Part shown: positions 1 through 13,371 of the stretch, one piece after another | Layout of the letters: the number at the start of each line of letters is the position of its first letter | Position numbering within the stretch: position 1 is the first letter of the stretch | Origin: Euphorbia lathyris | Taxonomy: Eukaryota > Streptophyta > Magnoliopsida > Malpighiales > Euphorbiaceae | DNA length: 64,000 nucleotides | Reading direction: 5' to 3' | NCBI RefSeq assembly: GCF_963576675.1 | Contig: NC_088913.1 | Span: 88,039,001 to 88,103,000 of the forward strand | Made by a program: the position numbers and the translations under genes | Notes under the pieces: model-generated | Database searches by the model: none | The model's input: the letters and a program-made list of their open reading frames with translations, nothing else | Told to the model about the DNA's origin: nothing

Positions 1-1724
1 CTCATCAATCGTTTCTTTTCTAATGAATTGACTCAGTTTGCCCCTCTCAATCAGCTTTTCAATCTCCTTCTTCAATTCATAGCAATCGTTCGTGTCATGG
101 CCGTTCAATCTGTGGAACCTGCAATATTTGTTAGGATATCGCCCCAAATTGGTTCGACCTTTCGCCTCAGGAAACTGCACATCCTTTTTCAGAGGGTTTT
201 TCTCAATCCAAAGTAACACCTCATGACGAGTCGTGTTCAATGGTGTTTGATATCCCCCCCTTTAAAGGAACGATCGCTTTTTCGAACCAGATTACCCTTA
301 GAATATGCTTGGCCTTGATGGCGGCGATTATCCGAGGTGGATCTAGCCGCATCTCTTTCTCGCCGGGTTTGAGCTCTATGCTCCCTGTTAACATCGTCCA
401 CTTCCATAAATTCTTTTGCTATCTTCATGAGTTCAGCCACTGTGCGTGGTTTATTGCGGATGATTTCCTCCCACATGCTCCAATCTGTGGTTCCATCCGC
501 CATGATGTTGCGAATGCTCACGATATCTGGGTTCTGTAACCGCACCAGAATATCATTGAATGCGACTACAAATTCCCTTAGGGAATTATAGTTTCTCTGT
601 TTGATCTCCTTCAGCTGCCTATCCGTCACATCCGCTGCTTTACAGCCCACGAACTTTGCATAGAAATCACGACTGTATTGATTCCAGTTGTGAATAGATT
701 CAGTTGGTAGGGACCGAAACCAGTCGGATGCTGCTCCTCCCAAAGTGGTTGAGAACAATCGACAAATTATGCTTTCGCTTGCTCCTGCAACATCCATCAA
801 CTCTCTATAGTTTCTGACATGCGCCTCAGGGTCAGAATTTGGATCCCCATAATATTTAGGTATCACCGATGCTTTTATTCTGTGATCTGGAATAAATTCT
901 CGCAATGATGGGGCAAAAGGCGAATCACTCTGCACCGCTGCTCTTGCCCTAGGTGTGTATCCCATCCGCTCCATCATGCTTCGCAGTTGATCTTCCAATT
1001 CAGTATTGGGTTCCCGCCGAACTTCTTCCATCCGTTGCTGATGAATTCTGGGTGACGTCCACCCGCCATACTGTGTCGTCACTTGTTCTCGCCGTGGGGC
1101 TAACCGCTGTCCAGTTATAGGATCAAAGTTCCAAGTATGCTCCCGCCCAGACATATTCCCTCCAGCCGTTATCAACCCTGAATGTCCGTGGTCAAAGGGT
1201 TCCGTTTGTCATAGCGGAAGAATTCCTTGCATTCCTGGCATTGGTTGGGATGACTGCCAGGTCGGATGGATCGTCATAATAGGATCTTAGTGTGAGTAGT
1301 GGTCTAGATGGCTATGTGGTGTCATGCGACTACTCTGACTCATCCAATTTGGCTCTCGAGATGGCTGTGGAAGCGTAGATATGGCAGGAATAGTTGGTTG
1401 TTGTGTGGAGATGACAACAGGTTCTTGAGGGGCAGCCGTTACGGCGGTATTGTGTTCAGCGATTGCAGTTAACAAACTAATCATTCGATCCCCAGCCGCT
1501 TGGCTCATATTCGAAGCCAAGACCTGTCCTGCCATTTGTACAAAATCGCTATTAGACATCTCCATCTCAGTTTGCACTTGGACCTCCAATAAGGGACTCA
1601 ACTGCCCTGAAGGATTCGACGAGCTGGGTACCACAGGCTGTGTACTCGCAGGCTGCCGTGGACCTCTTGAGTTCGTACTAGCTGATCTGGTTGTAACTCC
1701 GGCCGTTCGTGATGGTTCTAACAT
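1..1724 (-). pseudogene. Gypsy-1 gag polyprotein, decayed, runs off left edge
   Basis: Capsid/nucleocapsid precursor of a Ty3/Gypsy retrotransposon, read right to left. It begins with ATG at 1722-1724 (MLEPSRTAGVTTRSAS). One frame continues to 237 apart from two in-frame stops, TAA at 1287-1289 and TGA at 1209-1211. The retrotrans_gag domain lies in 237-1175 (FSTTLGGAASDWFRSLP, then DFYAKF). After the stop at 237 the reading continues in another frame through 1-236 with a gag zinc-knuckle segment (YCRFHRLNGHDTNDCYELKK). The frame change coincides with a run of seven C on the plus strand (254-260). What is seen: gag motifs plus two stops and one frameshift. Inference: an inactive Tat-like element; pol lies outside the window. 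Confidence 0.9.
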
Positions 1725-1770
1725 GTTCTTAGGGTACCTTTAACCAAATGTTGGTAAAAAAGGTCCACGC

Positions 1771-1781
1771 TCACCGCACCA
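1771..1781 (-). other. Candidate primer-binding site of Gypsy-1
   Basis: TGGTGCGGTGA on the minus strand, starting with the TGG expected opposite a tRNA CCA end. The same 11 bases stand at the same place in Gypsy-2 (18082-18092), supporting a shared function. The tRNA is not identified. Confidence 0.5.
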
Positions 1782-1782
1782 A

Positions 1783-2213
1783 TAATAACTTGCTAGATTC
1801 GATTTGATGATCTTCGCCGCGGTTACCTGCAAAACAGAACCGGAGACAGGATCTCCGGGAAAACTCTCCGACGATCAAGTCAGTTTTATGGGAAGGTTGG
1901 TAAATTGATACTGGTATTGTGGGGAAAAGATGCGTACGTACCTCCCCATTTGCTTCTATGTCCTTTTTATAAGTGTTCCTGGGTAACCGACGGGGGCGGT
2001 TACTCTTTCCAGGCCACGTCCCTTACGTGGCTACAAACGTGGTCTCGTTTGTTTTGAGTGGGAGGTTTAATGCTCCGTTTAGGATTTCGGGGCGGTTACT
2101 CGTTTTACCCGCTTCCTTTATTCGGAGCCCGTTTGATCTTGAACCATGGGCCTAAGTATAGGTTGGGCCCGTGTTTATGATTCGGCCCGGTTTGGTTTCA
2201 CGGATCATCAACA
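1783..2213 (-). mobile_element. Gypsy-1 5' LTR
   Basis: Reads TGTTGATGATCC... from 2213 leftwards on the minus strand. A TATA box (TATAAAAAG, about 1963-1972) precedes the stretch TTGATCGTCGGAG that also occurs in the Gypsy-2 LTR. The right border at 2213 is sharp, because (TA)n host DNA follows. The inner border is approximate and is placed just before the candidate primer-binding site at 1771-1781. The partner LTR is outside the window, so length and TSD cannot be confirmed; the flanking bases tattg (2214-2218) are the candidate TSD. Confidence 0.75.
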
Positions 2214-2220
2214 TATTGCA

Positions 2221-2243
2221 TTATATATATATATATATATATA
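2221..2243. repeat. (TA)n microsatellite
   Basis: About eleven TA units in peroxidase intron 3, directly beside the Gypsy-1 insertion point. Confidence 0.9.
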
Positions 2244-2721
2244 AAGAAGTCACATTGCATCAGGAAAGTCAACTGAAAGTTGAGTTGGGTCAATATCTTC
2301 TTCGATCGAGAAAAAATAAAAAGCGTGTTATGTCACTTTTAAGGAGTTAGAGTGGTTAATGTGTTGTTCTTTAAGTTCGAGAGATAACGTGATCAAAATG
2401 GCAACTTTATGGAGCTCTGTATGATTTAGGCCATTTTTTTATATGTAAATGCATCAAAACAAAATATCAATTTATCACCTATACATTAGTGTTCATGTGT
2501 ATCTTAATGACCAAATTACCGTTAGACTTATGCTTATTAAATATAAGCTTTAGGATTTTTTGTATCTCCATCCTAGAATTCTAACAAGTCTATATCTAAT
2601 GGTGAATGACCAAATATTACATGATCATTAAGGTCTATGAATCACGAGAGACCACCACAAATATCCTTGTTAGTGAATTTGCATCCGTTAGTGAGAATTA
2701 ATAATAACGATAAGAGTTTAC

Positions 2722-4668
<1,947 letters not shown>

Positions 4669-4740
4669 ATTATCAATCAAGCAATAGCTCTTGATTTTAG
4701 ATGGAAAGAGTATATTCATCATAGCTTAGCTTCTCCACAA

Positions 4741-4746
4741 TTTATA
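4741..4746 (-). promoter_or_regulatory. TATA box of the peroxidase gene
   Basis: TATAAA on the minus strand, about 73 bp upstream of the chosen start codon, leaving a short 5' leader. No other promoter element was identified in the AT-rich upstream DNA. Confidence 0.6.
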
Positions 4747-4749
4747 GTA

Positions 4750-5747
4750 CTAATGGTCATAAATTAATAATAGTATCATTTCCCATTAATGGGATAAATT
4801 ACATACATTACCTCTCAACTTTATTCTTACTTTCATGGCTTATCAAAAAGATTGATTGGTTCCTGAACTTTCAAAGTGTTCTAATAGTCTCTTAACTTGC
4901 ATAAAATATCTAGATAGACTCTCACTTTGTGTAAAATATAATCAATTAATTACTCGGTTGTAAAAAAAAAAAAATAAGCTGTATGCGGAAGCTGTGGTGG
5001 TACACGTGCATTAAAATGTTATTACATATTCACAGAATAAATTAAAACATATTAAAAGGACTGTAAACTTATCTTCTCTAAAATTAGAACCGCCTACCCC
5101 GACCTTGGTCGTTTTACTTTTTCAAGACGCGTGCAACACACCTTTCTCACATAACTTACTTTTTTTTTTGCAACCAAATGATCAATTGATTACATTTTAC
5201 ACAAATGGAGACACTTTGAAAGTCCATGGGACAAATGATGTCAGTGGCAAATACAGAATTGTTCGGTTGGGGGGCCGATTGTATACGTGGTGTGTAAAAA
5301 AAAATTTTTTACTAAATCAGTGTCTAAGAGAAAAAATTCGGATTTTGGGAGAGCAAAAAAAAATTAGAAAGTTAGGTTTAAAAAGGTCATAACAGACAAA
5401 AAAAAAACAATTAGAAATTTGGATTTAATGAGGGCTTAACATGCTAAAAAAATTAGAAATTTGGAGTCTAACAGGCCAAAAAAATTAGAATTTTGGATGT
5501 ATAGAGAACCTAACAGGACATGAGCCAATTTTGGGGTGCTAATTCAGCATCCGATCTAAATTTCTTGGAAATCGGAGGACTGGAACACCACAACACCTTA
5601 AATTTTGTAGAGACAGGGGGACCAAAACTACTTCTGACCATGGTGGTTCTGGTGGTCAGAGGAGCCCGGCCCCCCTGTCTCCGCCCCTGAATGATGTATT
5701 AAGCCTTACTAATATAATGTCCTCTTTTAATGCTCATTAAAATGACC
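4750..5747. other. Non-coding stretch upstream of the peroxidase, A-rich short repeats
   Basis: No convincing gene. Between about 5330 and 5520 there are four diverged units of roughly 45-50 bp of the form aaaaaattagaaatttgga...taaca. The region ends at about 5660-5690 with a C-rich phrase (cccccctgtctccgcccctg) that recurs in plant transposon remnants. It is probably an eroded element of unknown type. Confidence 0.4.
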
Positions 5748-5752
5748 ACTTG

Positions 5753-7362
5753 TGTCACGTCCGTGTCTAAATTTCTAGATTTTATACCTTGATATTAGTA
5801 TATAGTGTATTTATTGGGTGTGCGATTTTTATTTGGTGGTATAGGAAAAAGTTTGGAGTTAATTTGATGGGTTTATGTGAAAATTAAAAGTTTAGAGTAA
5901 TTTTTAAAAGATTATATAAAGATGGAGGACCAAACCGAATATTCGCCAGATTTGGGATATATATCCCAAACCTCTTCGGCATCATCATCTTCTTTATTTA
6001 TTTTTTTTCTGCTTTCTGTTTCATTATCGATTCCGAATCGTTTTTCTACCGTTTCTTTGATTTTTGGAGATTCGACCGTCCGAATCACTCGAAATTGGAA
6101 ACATAGCATCTTTATCTATAGATCTAAGTCCTAACCGAAGAGTTTTTGAGTTTCGGCAGTGTTTAGAGAGGAAACGTCTTAGCCAGAGTTTAGAGGCGAA
6201 TTGAACGGGTGTGTTTTCTTCCATTAGTAGCCAAGGTAAGTAACTATCAACTATATTTTGAGTTTTATGTATATAGATAAATATATATCAAAGATTTTTC
6301 AGAAATTGATATTTTAGGGTTATGCAGGAATTTTGTAAAATTAGGATTTTTCATGATTTTGTTTTTTATTGTGAAATTACGGTTCAAATGAAGCTATTGA
6401 TTATGCTTCTATGTGAATTTCAGATTTTACTTAATTATGTTGATTTAATGCTTAATTTGGTTGATTTACATATATACATATATGTTTTTGGTTTCAATAT
6501 ATATCTATATTGAACAAAATGAATTTGATGAGTTCTTGCGAATTGTTTTTGGATTGAGAAATCTATTGCGGTTATTGTTGTTATTATTTTGGATTGAAGT
6601 CCAAATATGATTTTTATGATACAAAAGGGCTAATTGAAGCCAAATGATTTATGGTTATGAAATAGTTTGGAATTTGATTGTGAAAAGAGATTTGAGCACG
6701 TTATGATTTCATGATTTTATGATTTTATATCCATCGAGAGTTATCCGGATCGGTGGTTTTATATTTGAAGACCATGTTCAGTGAGGGACATGGCCTGTGT
6801 ACACAGTCTGAAGACCTATTGGGTATGGCAGTGAAGTGTTGGGTATGACCATATGGGATAGGCAATGTTAAGAGACGTCTCGACTATATATGTGGTTATG
6901 GATTGATACTTAAGGGGAGAAACTCGAGGATGGATACAATGTTTTAAGTTCATTTGGATTATGTTTTCGGTTATGATTGATTTTGATATAAGGTTTTACG
7001 TTTGATTAAATACGAGTTGGTTGGATAAAACACTTATTTGATTACAATATTTTATAAGGTTTTGAACTCAAGAATGGATACAAGATTATATATTTTTATG
7101 ATTCTTACTGAGATTTTTGTCTCACCTTTTTTTTAAATGTTTTAATGTTTTTAGGTGAGAAAGTACAGGATATAGAGAAGGTTACCGACCGTTTAGGCGG
7201 AGTTTGGAAGTTTGCTGCTTATTGTGAGAATTATGGTTAGAACTTTGGTAGTTCAATTGTAATATAATGGCGTTGGATAATTTGGAGACTCTTAAGTAGT
7301 GATTATGATCTTTTTATTTCACGCCCGATGCCGATTGAGGTCGTTTAGGGTCGGGTGTGACA
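5753..7362 (+). mobile_element. Solo LTR of a Gypsy element (Tekay/Del-like)
   Basis: 1610 bp starting TGTCACGTCC and ending GGGTGTGACA, flanked by the perfect direct repeat acttg (5748-5752 and 7363-7367). A TATA box (TATATAAA, 5913-5920) is followed by a leader-like stretch and a possible splice donor (AAGGTAAGT, about 6233). The segment cttactgag...tctcacc...taggtgagaaag (about 7106-7172) resembles the 3' part of Tekay/Del LTRs as I remember them. No second LTR or internal domain adjoins it, so it fits LTR-LTR recombination. The small ORFs inside are not considered genes. Confidence 0.88.
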
Positions 7363-7367
7363 ACTTG

Positions 7368-8299
7368 AATAAGGTAACTCTTCATTACAGAGTTTATGGA
7401 AATATTATTTAAAAAACTTTAATTCTTGAACTTTTTGGTTTGAAGAACATTTAGCGTTTGTATGATAAAGAGAAAAAGTGATTGTTTAAGGAGTGAAACT
7501 TCCAAAATATTGATTTGGAAAATCTAAAGACGGTTTCACGAGAAATGTGGTTGTAAACAACTTTAATCATTAGAATTTTCCATTTTGAAACTGTCATCGA
7601 TCATTTTAACTTGATCGTAAAATAGGACATTATGTTAGTAAAAGTATATAGTTTAACGGATATATAATGTACAATTTTGAAATTTAAGAATCATAATAAA
7701 AGTAAGTACAAAGTTCAAGAGTCATGAGTGTAAATTACTCGCCATTAGTGGCATCAATTTTGGGTAAAATGCATCGATAATAATTGGAGTTTCTGGTTTA
7801 TGCATGATGGTAATTAAAGTTAATTTGGTTCAAATGTTCATATCTACGACTTATTTTTGTTGTTAATTGTTGATACCTCGTAGAAATGCTTATATCTATG
7901 ATTTATTCTTCTAAAATGATTATCAAATAATTATTTGTCAATTCTAACCAAACATTTCTATTATACTTTTTGAAGTGAAAAAACTAAAAAAGGTTATGAA
8001 GAGTGAAACCAAACCGCCACGCCAATCATAAAAGATAGACATGCACAACATAACGTTTAGTTGGCATATAATCAATTATTTCTTATAACATATCAATATT
8101 CTATTGAGTTTTTATACTCAAATCGACCTCAAATGTATTATTGAACTTAAATGTGAAAATTGAAATTGAGTAATTTCTGTATAATTAAATATAATTAAAT
8201 ATACGGATCACAAACTTCAATGACTGTGGTTGTTTTTTACATAATAAAATGTAAAAGATGCAAGCTATAATATTTTGATATTTTTATTAGAACTTAAAG
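7368..8299. other. AT-rich intergenic DNA
   Basis: No ORF, terminal repeat or RNA gene that I can support. Confidence 0.6.
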
Positions 8300-8729
8300 T
8301 AGGAATGAGCATCGATTTGATTCGGTTATTAATTTGAACCGAACTATTGATTAATCTAACAGATTTTCTTTAAAATTAAAACCAAACCGAACTAAGTAAG
8401 TTTTATAATTGAATATAACCAAGCTGAATTTTATCTGTTCGGTTCAATTATTATAATAAATAAATAAATGAGAAAATAGTAGTATATTAGTTGTAAATAT
8501 ATTAAATAACTATGTAAAATCATAAAAATATAAATAAATACTATATATACACATAAAAAAATATATTTTATATTATATATCTAATTTGTATCGATTTTCA
8601 GTTACATCAAATTTCTTTTGGAATAACCGCAATGATAATTAATAACCAAATTATTCCGTTTTCAAAATTAGAACGAACCAAAATAAATAAATAATTTGAC
8701 CAGCTATTGATTATTTTTGCTAACCTCTA
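8300..8729. mobile_element. Degenerate non-autonomous hAT-like element
   Basis: Starts taggaatgagca and ends tgctaacctcta, giving imperfect 12-bp terminal inverted repeats. The flanking 8-mers acttaaag (8292-8299) and atttgaag (8730-8737) agree at 6 of 8 bases, as expected for an old hAT TSD. The interior is AT-rich with cggtt/aaccg words typical of such elements. Confidence 0.5.
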
Positions 8730-9016
8730 ATTTGAAGGGAATATTTCTTCCTAATATTTGATGGCATTCTCTTAAGTGGCCATATGCATATTATTGTGGT
8801 TGGATTTACATTTAAATATACATAGTTTACTTTAGATAATTTGATTAATCTCTAATTAAGAAACTATCTCCTAATTCACGTATTTAATTAATTTGTAATT
8901 TTATGAGCTAATGGGTGTTTCTATTAAATTGAAGAGTGGTTAGGAAAATTTAAATAGAGAAGAGTTTCATTCAAGGGTTGTTGAAAATCTTTTTTCATGG
9001 TAAGCAACAAAATGTA

Positions 9017-9425
9017 TTTTTTTTTTTTTTTTGAAATAATACCAAATTTTATTAATTTAAATCATCAGATGAAATAATATTACTAAAAAATGGTGGTGGA
9101 TATGCCCACTCATCCCGAACAAATACAGAATTGACCGCTTTTGCTAGAGCATGTGCAGCTGAATTTGCTGAACGTTTAATAAAGGAGATAGAGCACCGCT
9201 CTAAATCTCGTAATAAATGAATACAATCAGAAATAATAACAAATAAATATTTCCTTGACTATGACGAGACAATCCGATTGAATTTGAGTTTTCTCACTGG
9301 GGTGATACATCTTAATCCAACTTAAAGCTGATTTGATAGTCATAGTCTCGGCTAGCTGAGAACTGAGATTTCCTTGAAAAACTTCCATCTTAGCTAGAAT
9401 ACATTCTTCAGAGTGATTACTTGAT
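9017..9425 (-). pseudogene. 5'-truncated L1 LINE: C-terminal RNase H domain and poly(A)
   Basis: On the minus strand this encodes the end of an L1 ORF2. The first part lies within 9245-9425 (QLAETMTIKSALSWIK, then QSDCLVIVKEI). After a frameshift near 9245 follows ISDCIHLLRDLERCS, FIKRSANSAAHALAKA and a stop at about 9057. A poly(A) tail (T-run at 9018-9034 on the plus strand) comes almost directly after the stop. RNase H active-site neighbours are recognisable (SDC, AAHALAK). The fragment is a dead retroposed copy; no TSD was found. Confidence 0.75.
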
Positions 9426-10341
9426 GATGTCATAAATGGAAAAAGAACTTTTGATACAAGAATTGAAAAGAAAAGAAGAAACTTGTCAAAGGGCAAGACA
9501 AAACCAAACTTGTCAGATGACAAGATCCATGTCAAATGACAAGACTCACATGGTTTAACTCATATTCTTCTCTATTGGGTATTCATTTATTTTTCTCTCA
9601 TCTCCATGCTGCTTCTTAGAGCTCTAAATCAGCGCAACAGATTTATTAAAGTATTTGATTACATATCCAACATTTTATTTTTGTTGCTAATGACATTTCT
9701 TATACATATATTAAATAATTATGACTTAGACATTTCTCTCGCTTTTGGTAGGGATGCACATGATCGGTTAACCAGTCCATTAAAGTTAATTCGACCGATT
9801 AACCATTTGCTCAGTTTTTTAAAAACACGAACCATACACTAGTCTACTAAATTCGATTAACCACTAATCGGTTAACCTTTTATTTCGATTTCTAACCATT
9901 AGTACATAAAAATAAAAATAATAAAAGAATTCTAATTTTTAGTGTGAGTAGGATGGTGGGTCAATGACGAGTTGAAGAGATTAACTGTGGAGAGGGAGAT
10001 GTGTGTGCATTGTGTATGTGTGGACTATGGACTAGAGAGTGAAGAAGATGAAGAAGGGGCGACAGAAATTGGAAAGGATGAACTAAGTAAAAATAGGATT
10101 CAAAACAAAGAAATGAAAAAATAATTCGTGGATGGATTATATATATAAAAAGTAATGGAGATGTGATTTATTAGGACAACATTGTATATTCAACTTATAT
10201 TTTAATTCATGTAAACAAATTTTAGCACAAACTAAATCTTATTTCTATTTAGATGACGGATATTCTGTCTTCCAGAGTTAGGAGTGAGAAGAAAAGAAAA
10301 ATTATTTCTCCTTTACGATAAGATTTTATAATTTAATTTAT

Positions 10342-12112
10342 ACAACAACAACAACAACAAAGCCTTAGTCTCGAAATGATTCGGGGTCGGCTAACATGAA
10401 CCATCATATAAAATCGTGAAATCAAGTCGTGTCAGCGACATAAATTCGCTCCCTCCACTCCGTCCTATCCACTACCATATTTTCCTCAATTCCCAGTAAA
10501 CTCATTTCACTCTCGATCACCCTCCTCCAAGTTTGCTTAGGTCTTCCCCTACCCCTCACCACTACATCCCTTTGCCACTCTTCGGTTCTCCTAACCGGCG
10601 CATCAAGCGCTCTACGTCTCACATGGCCAAACCACCTTAGTCGGTTTTCTCTCATTTTATTCTCAATAGATGTGACCCCTACTTTTGTCCTAATTATTTC
10701 ATTACTCACCCGATCCTTTCTCGTATGACCACACATCCATCTCAACATACGCATCTCCGCCACTGACATCTTATGGATGTGGCAGTGTTTCACTGCCCAA
10801 CACTCCGTACCATATAACAATGCTGGTATAATTATCGTCCGGTAGAATTTTCCCTTCAATCTATTAGGCATGATGGGGTCACAAAGGAAACTCTTAGCAC
10901 TCTTCCACTTCGACCAACCAGCTTTAATCCTATGAGCAATATCTTCATCTACTTCTCCATCCGTTTGGATAATAGATCCTAAATACCGGAAGCAATCCGA
11001 GGCCTGAACAACTCTCCCATCTAGGGTGATTGTCCCTGCCTCCCTACTCATATGGCCGTTAAACTTACACTCCAAATATTTTGTCTTACTTCGGCTCAAC
11101 TTAAAGCCTCTAGATTCTAGAGTTTGTCTCCATAGTTCCAACTTCCTCTCCACTCCTTCTTTCATCTCATCAACCAACACAATATCATCTGCAAACAGCA
11201 TGCACCATGGCATACCATCTTGAAGTGAACTTGTTAGTTCATCCATAACGATGGAAAAAAAATGGGCTTAGTGCGGAACCTTGATGCACTCCAATCGTAA
11301 TAGGAAACTCTTCAGTCTTCCCAACACTAGTACGTACACTCGTGCATGCTCCCTCATACATGTCCTTTATGATGTCAATATATTTCCGCGAAATGTCTTT
11401 CCTTATCAAGGCCCACCAAAGTACTTCCCTTGGTACCTTATCATATGCTTTCTCCAAGTCAATGAAAATCATATGCAAGTCTTTCTTCTTATTTCGATAG
11501 TGCTCCATTAATTGTCTCATTAGATGGATGGCTTCCATAAATGATCTTCCCGGCATAAAGCCAAACTGGTTTTCTGAGATCTTCACCGTCGTCCTTAGCC
11601 TTTGTTCGATCACTCGCTCCCAAAGTTTCATAGTGTGACTCATTAATTTGATTCCCCGATAGTTGGCACAATCTTGGACATCGCCTTTGTTCTTATACAA
11701 AGGGATTAAGATAATTTTCCTCCATTCTGATGGCATCTTATTGTTTCTCCAAATTTTGTTGAAGAACGTCGTCAACCATTCGATTCCTCTTTCTCCCAAA
11801 CATCTCCAAATCTCAATAGGGATGCCATCAGGTCCTACTGCTTTCTTCAACTTCATCTTACTTAATGCCATTTTGACTTCACCCTTTTGAATTCTCCGCA
11901 GGCATTCATGATTTATCATATCATGATGGATACTTATAACTCCAACATCTTGTCTGCGATCTCCATTAAATAAGTCATCAAAATAGGACCTCCATCGTTC
12001 CTTGATATCCTTATCTCCAACTAGGACTTTCTGGTCCACATCCTTCACACATTTAACTTTTTCGAGATCTCCCGTCTTCCTATCTCTCATCCGAGCAATT
12101 CTATTTAGATAA
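10342..12112 (-). pseudogene. RTE-clade LINE reverse transcriptase, 5'-truncated and frameshifted
   Basis: Non-LTR reverse transcriptase of the plant RTE type. The first half (12090 to 11239) has the fingers (KKAVGPDGIPIEIW), motif A (FIDLEKAYDKVPR) and motif B (HQGSALSPF). The second half (11246 to 10422) carries motif C, FADDIVLV, and the C-terminal region with LRWFGHVRRR. The halves overlap in different frames at an eight-A run on the plus strand (about 11254-11261), so one indel separates them. The 3' end (aaggctttgttgttgttg, minus strand) is the usual RTE tail. The N-terminal endonuclease is missing. It sits inside the hAT carrier and next to MULE-1. Confidence 0.92.
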
Positions 12113-12134
12113 TTATTTAATTAGATATGTGTAA

Positions 12135-13329
12135 GGGATAGCTACAAAACTAGCCCTATTTTAAAACTCATTTACATTTTTAGTCTAGTTATCCAACTTT
12201 TTACAAATATAGGCAGTTTTGTAAACTTTGAACAAATTTGCCCTTTCTTTCCCATTCTATGTTCTTTGCCCTAAACGTATCAAACGATGTGATAGGAAGA
12301 GGAGGAAGAACGAGAAGCGGCGGCGATACACTCGAAGAGGTGGAGAAGCGAACGGTGGCGATAGGAAGAGAATGAGAAGCGAACGACGAGGAGAAAGAAG
12401 GAGAAGCGAACGACGGCGATACGAAGAGGAGGAGAATACGGCGAACGGCGAACGGCGAATGGCGAACGGAAGAGGAGGAAGAAGGCGACCCTTTTTCCGG
12501 CAATCTCATCCCAATGTATATTGTTTCTCTTCCTTTTTCATGTTTTTCCTGGTCGTGCGAACCCCAAAAACAGTGGCATTATTGTCTGAAAATGCATTTT
12601 GGTTGAATATCAGGTTCATATTTTTTCCCAACAGTGTGGATACCTATCGATTTCTGATCAATATCGACAGATATGACGATATAGCACCGTATCGATATTG
12701 GTCAATATCTATCGATATTGTATTTGTCGATATTTGTCGATATTGAAGACAAATATCGATAAATACAATATCGATAGATATCGGCGAATATCGATACGAT
12801 GCTATATCGTCATATCTGTCGATATTGATCAGAAATCGACAGATATCGATACTGTCGGGGAAAAAATCTGAAACTGATATTCCAACCAAAATGCATTTTC
12901 AGACAATAATGTCACTGTTTTTGGAGTTCGCATGACCAGGAAAAACATAAAAAAGGAAGAGAAACAATATACATTGGGTTGTAGAGAAACAACCTACTAG
13001 ATCTTAACGATGAATGGACTAATCTTTGAATCTTTTTAATAAAACTAAAAACCAATGAAAAACTTACATGATTGTAGAAATCTTATTGTATGAACTGTGG
13101 GTTGGATTGATTGTTATAGTATTCGTAGTCGTTCTGTAGATTGTTCTGTTCTTTAGAGAGAGAGAGCGCGAGAGAAAGAGAGGGAAAGACACGAATTTCT
13201 GTTGAGGAAGAAGATGAGGGCAAAGTTGGAAGTTGTCTGTTGAAATAAGTTAGTTTTATAAAAAAAAATTTGAAAGATGCTAGAAATGTAAACTAACCCC
13301 TTAAAAGTAGCTAGTTTAGTAATTGTCCC
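12135..13329. mobile_element. MULE-1: non-autonomous Mutator-like element with internal hairpin
   Basis: 1195 bp flanked by the perfect 9-bp duplication tatgtgtaa (12126-12134 and 13330-13338), the TSD size of Mutator elements. Terminal inverted repeats begin gggatagctacaaaactagc and, on the other strand, gggacaattactaaactagc; similarity extends over about 50 bp and weakly to about 105 bp. Between them lie a GA-rich stretch (12290-12490), a long palindrome (12510-12978) and a (GA)n stretch (about 13158-13188). No transposase is encoded; the long plus-strand ORF across the GA-rich part is low-complexity. Confidence 0.85.
12510..12978. repeat. Long near-perfect inverted repeat (hairpin) inside MULE-1
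   Basis: Arms of about 229 bp (12510-12738) and 231 bp (12748-12978) around a 9-bp loop. Outer ends are cccaatgtatattgtttctc and its complement. The inner part is built from repeated cgatat words. Only a few percent of positions differ by eye, plus small indels. An RNA crossing it would fold into a long duplex. Confidence 0.92.
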
Positions 13330-13371
13330 TATGTGTAACTAAGTAAATAATTAATTACTGGATAATATATA

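Noticed and set aside
5105..5392. 95-codon plus-strand ORF
   Set aside because: Starts in pyrimidine-rich DNA and ends in A-rich repeats, with no homology that I recognise.
5912..6224. Overlapping ORFs on both strands near the TATA of the solo LTR
   Set aside because: Inside an LTR, short, and mutually overlapping; no support as genes.
10342..12112. TSD for the RTE LINE
   Set aside because: Flanks share only short AT words (tttaatt), not enough to call a duplication.
12228..12746. 172-codon plus-strand ORF rich in Arg, Glu and Gly
   Set aside because: GA-rich low complexity running into one arm of the palindrome within MULE-1; no domain.
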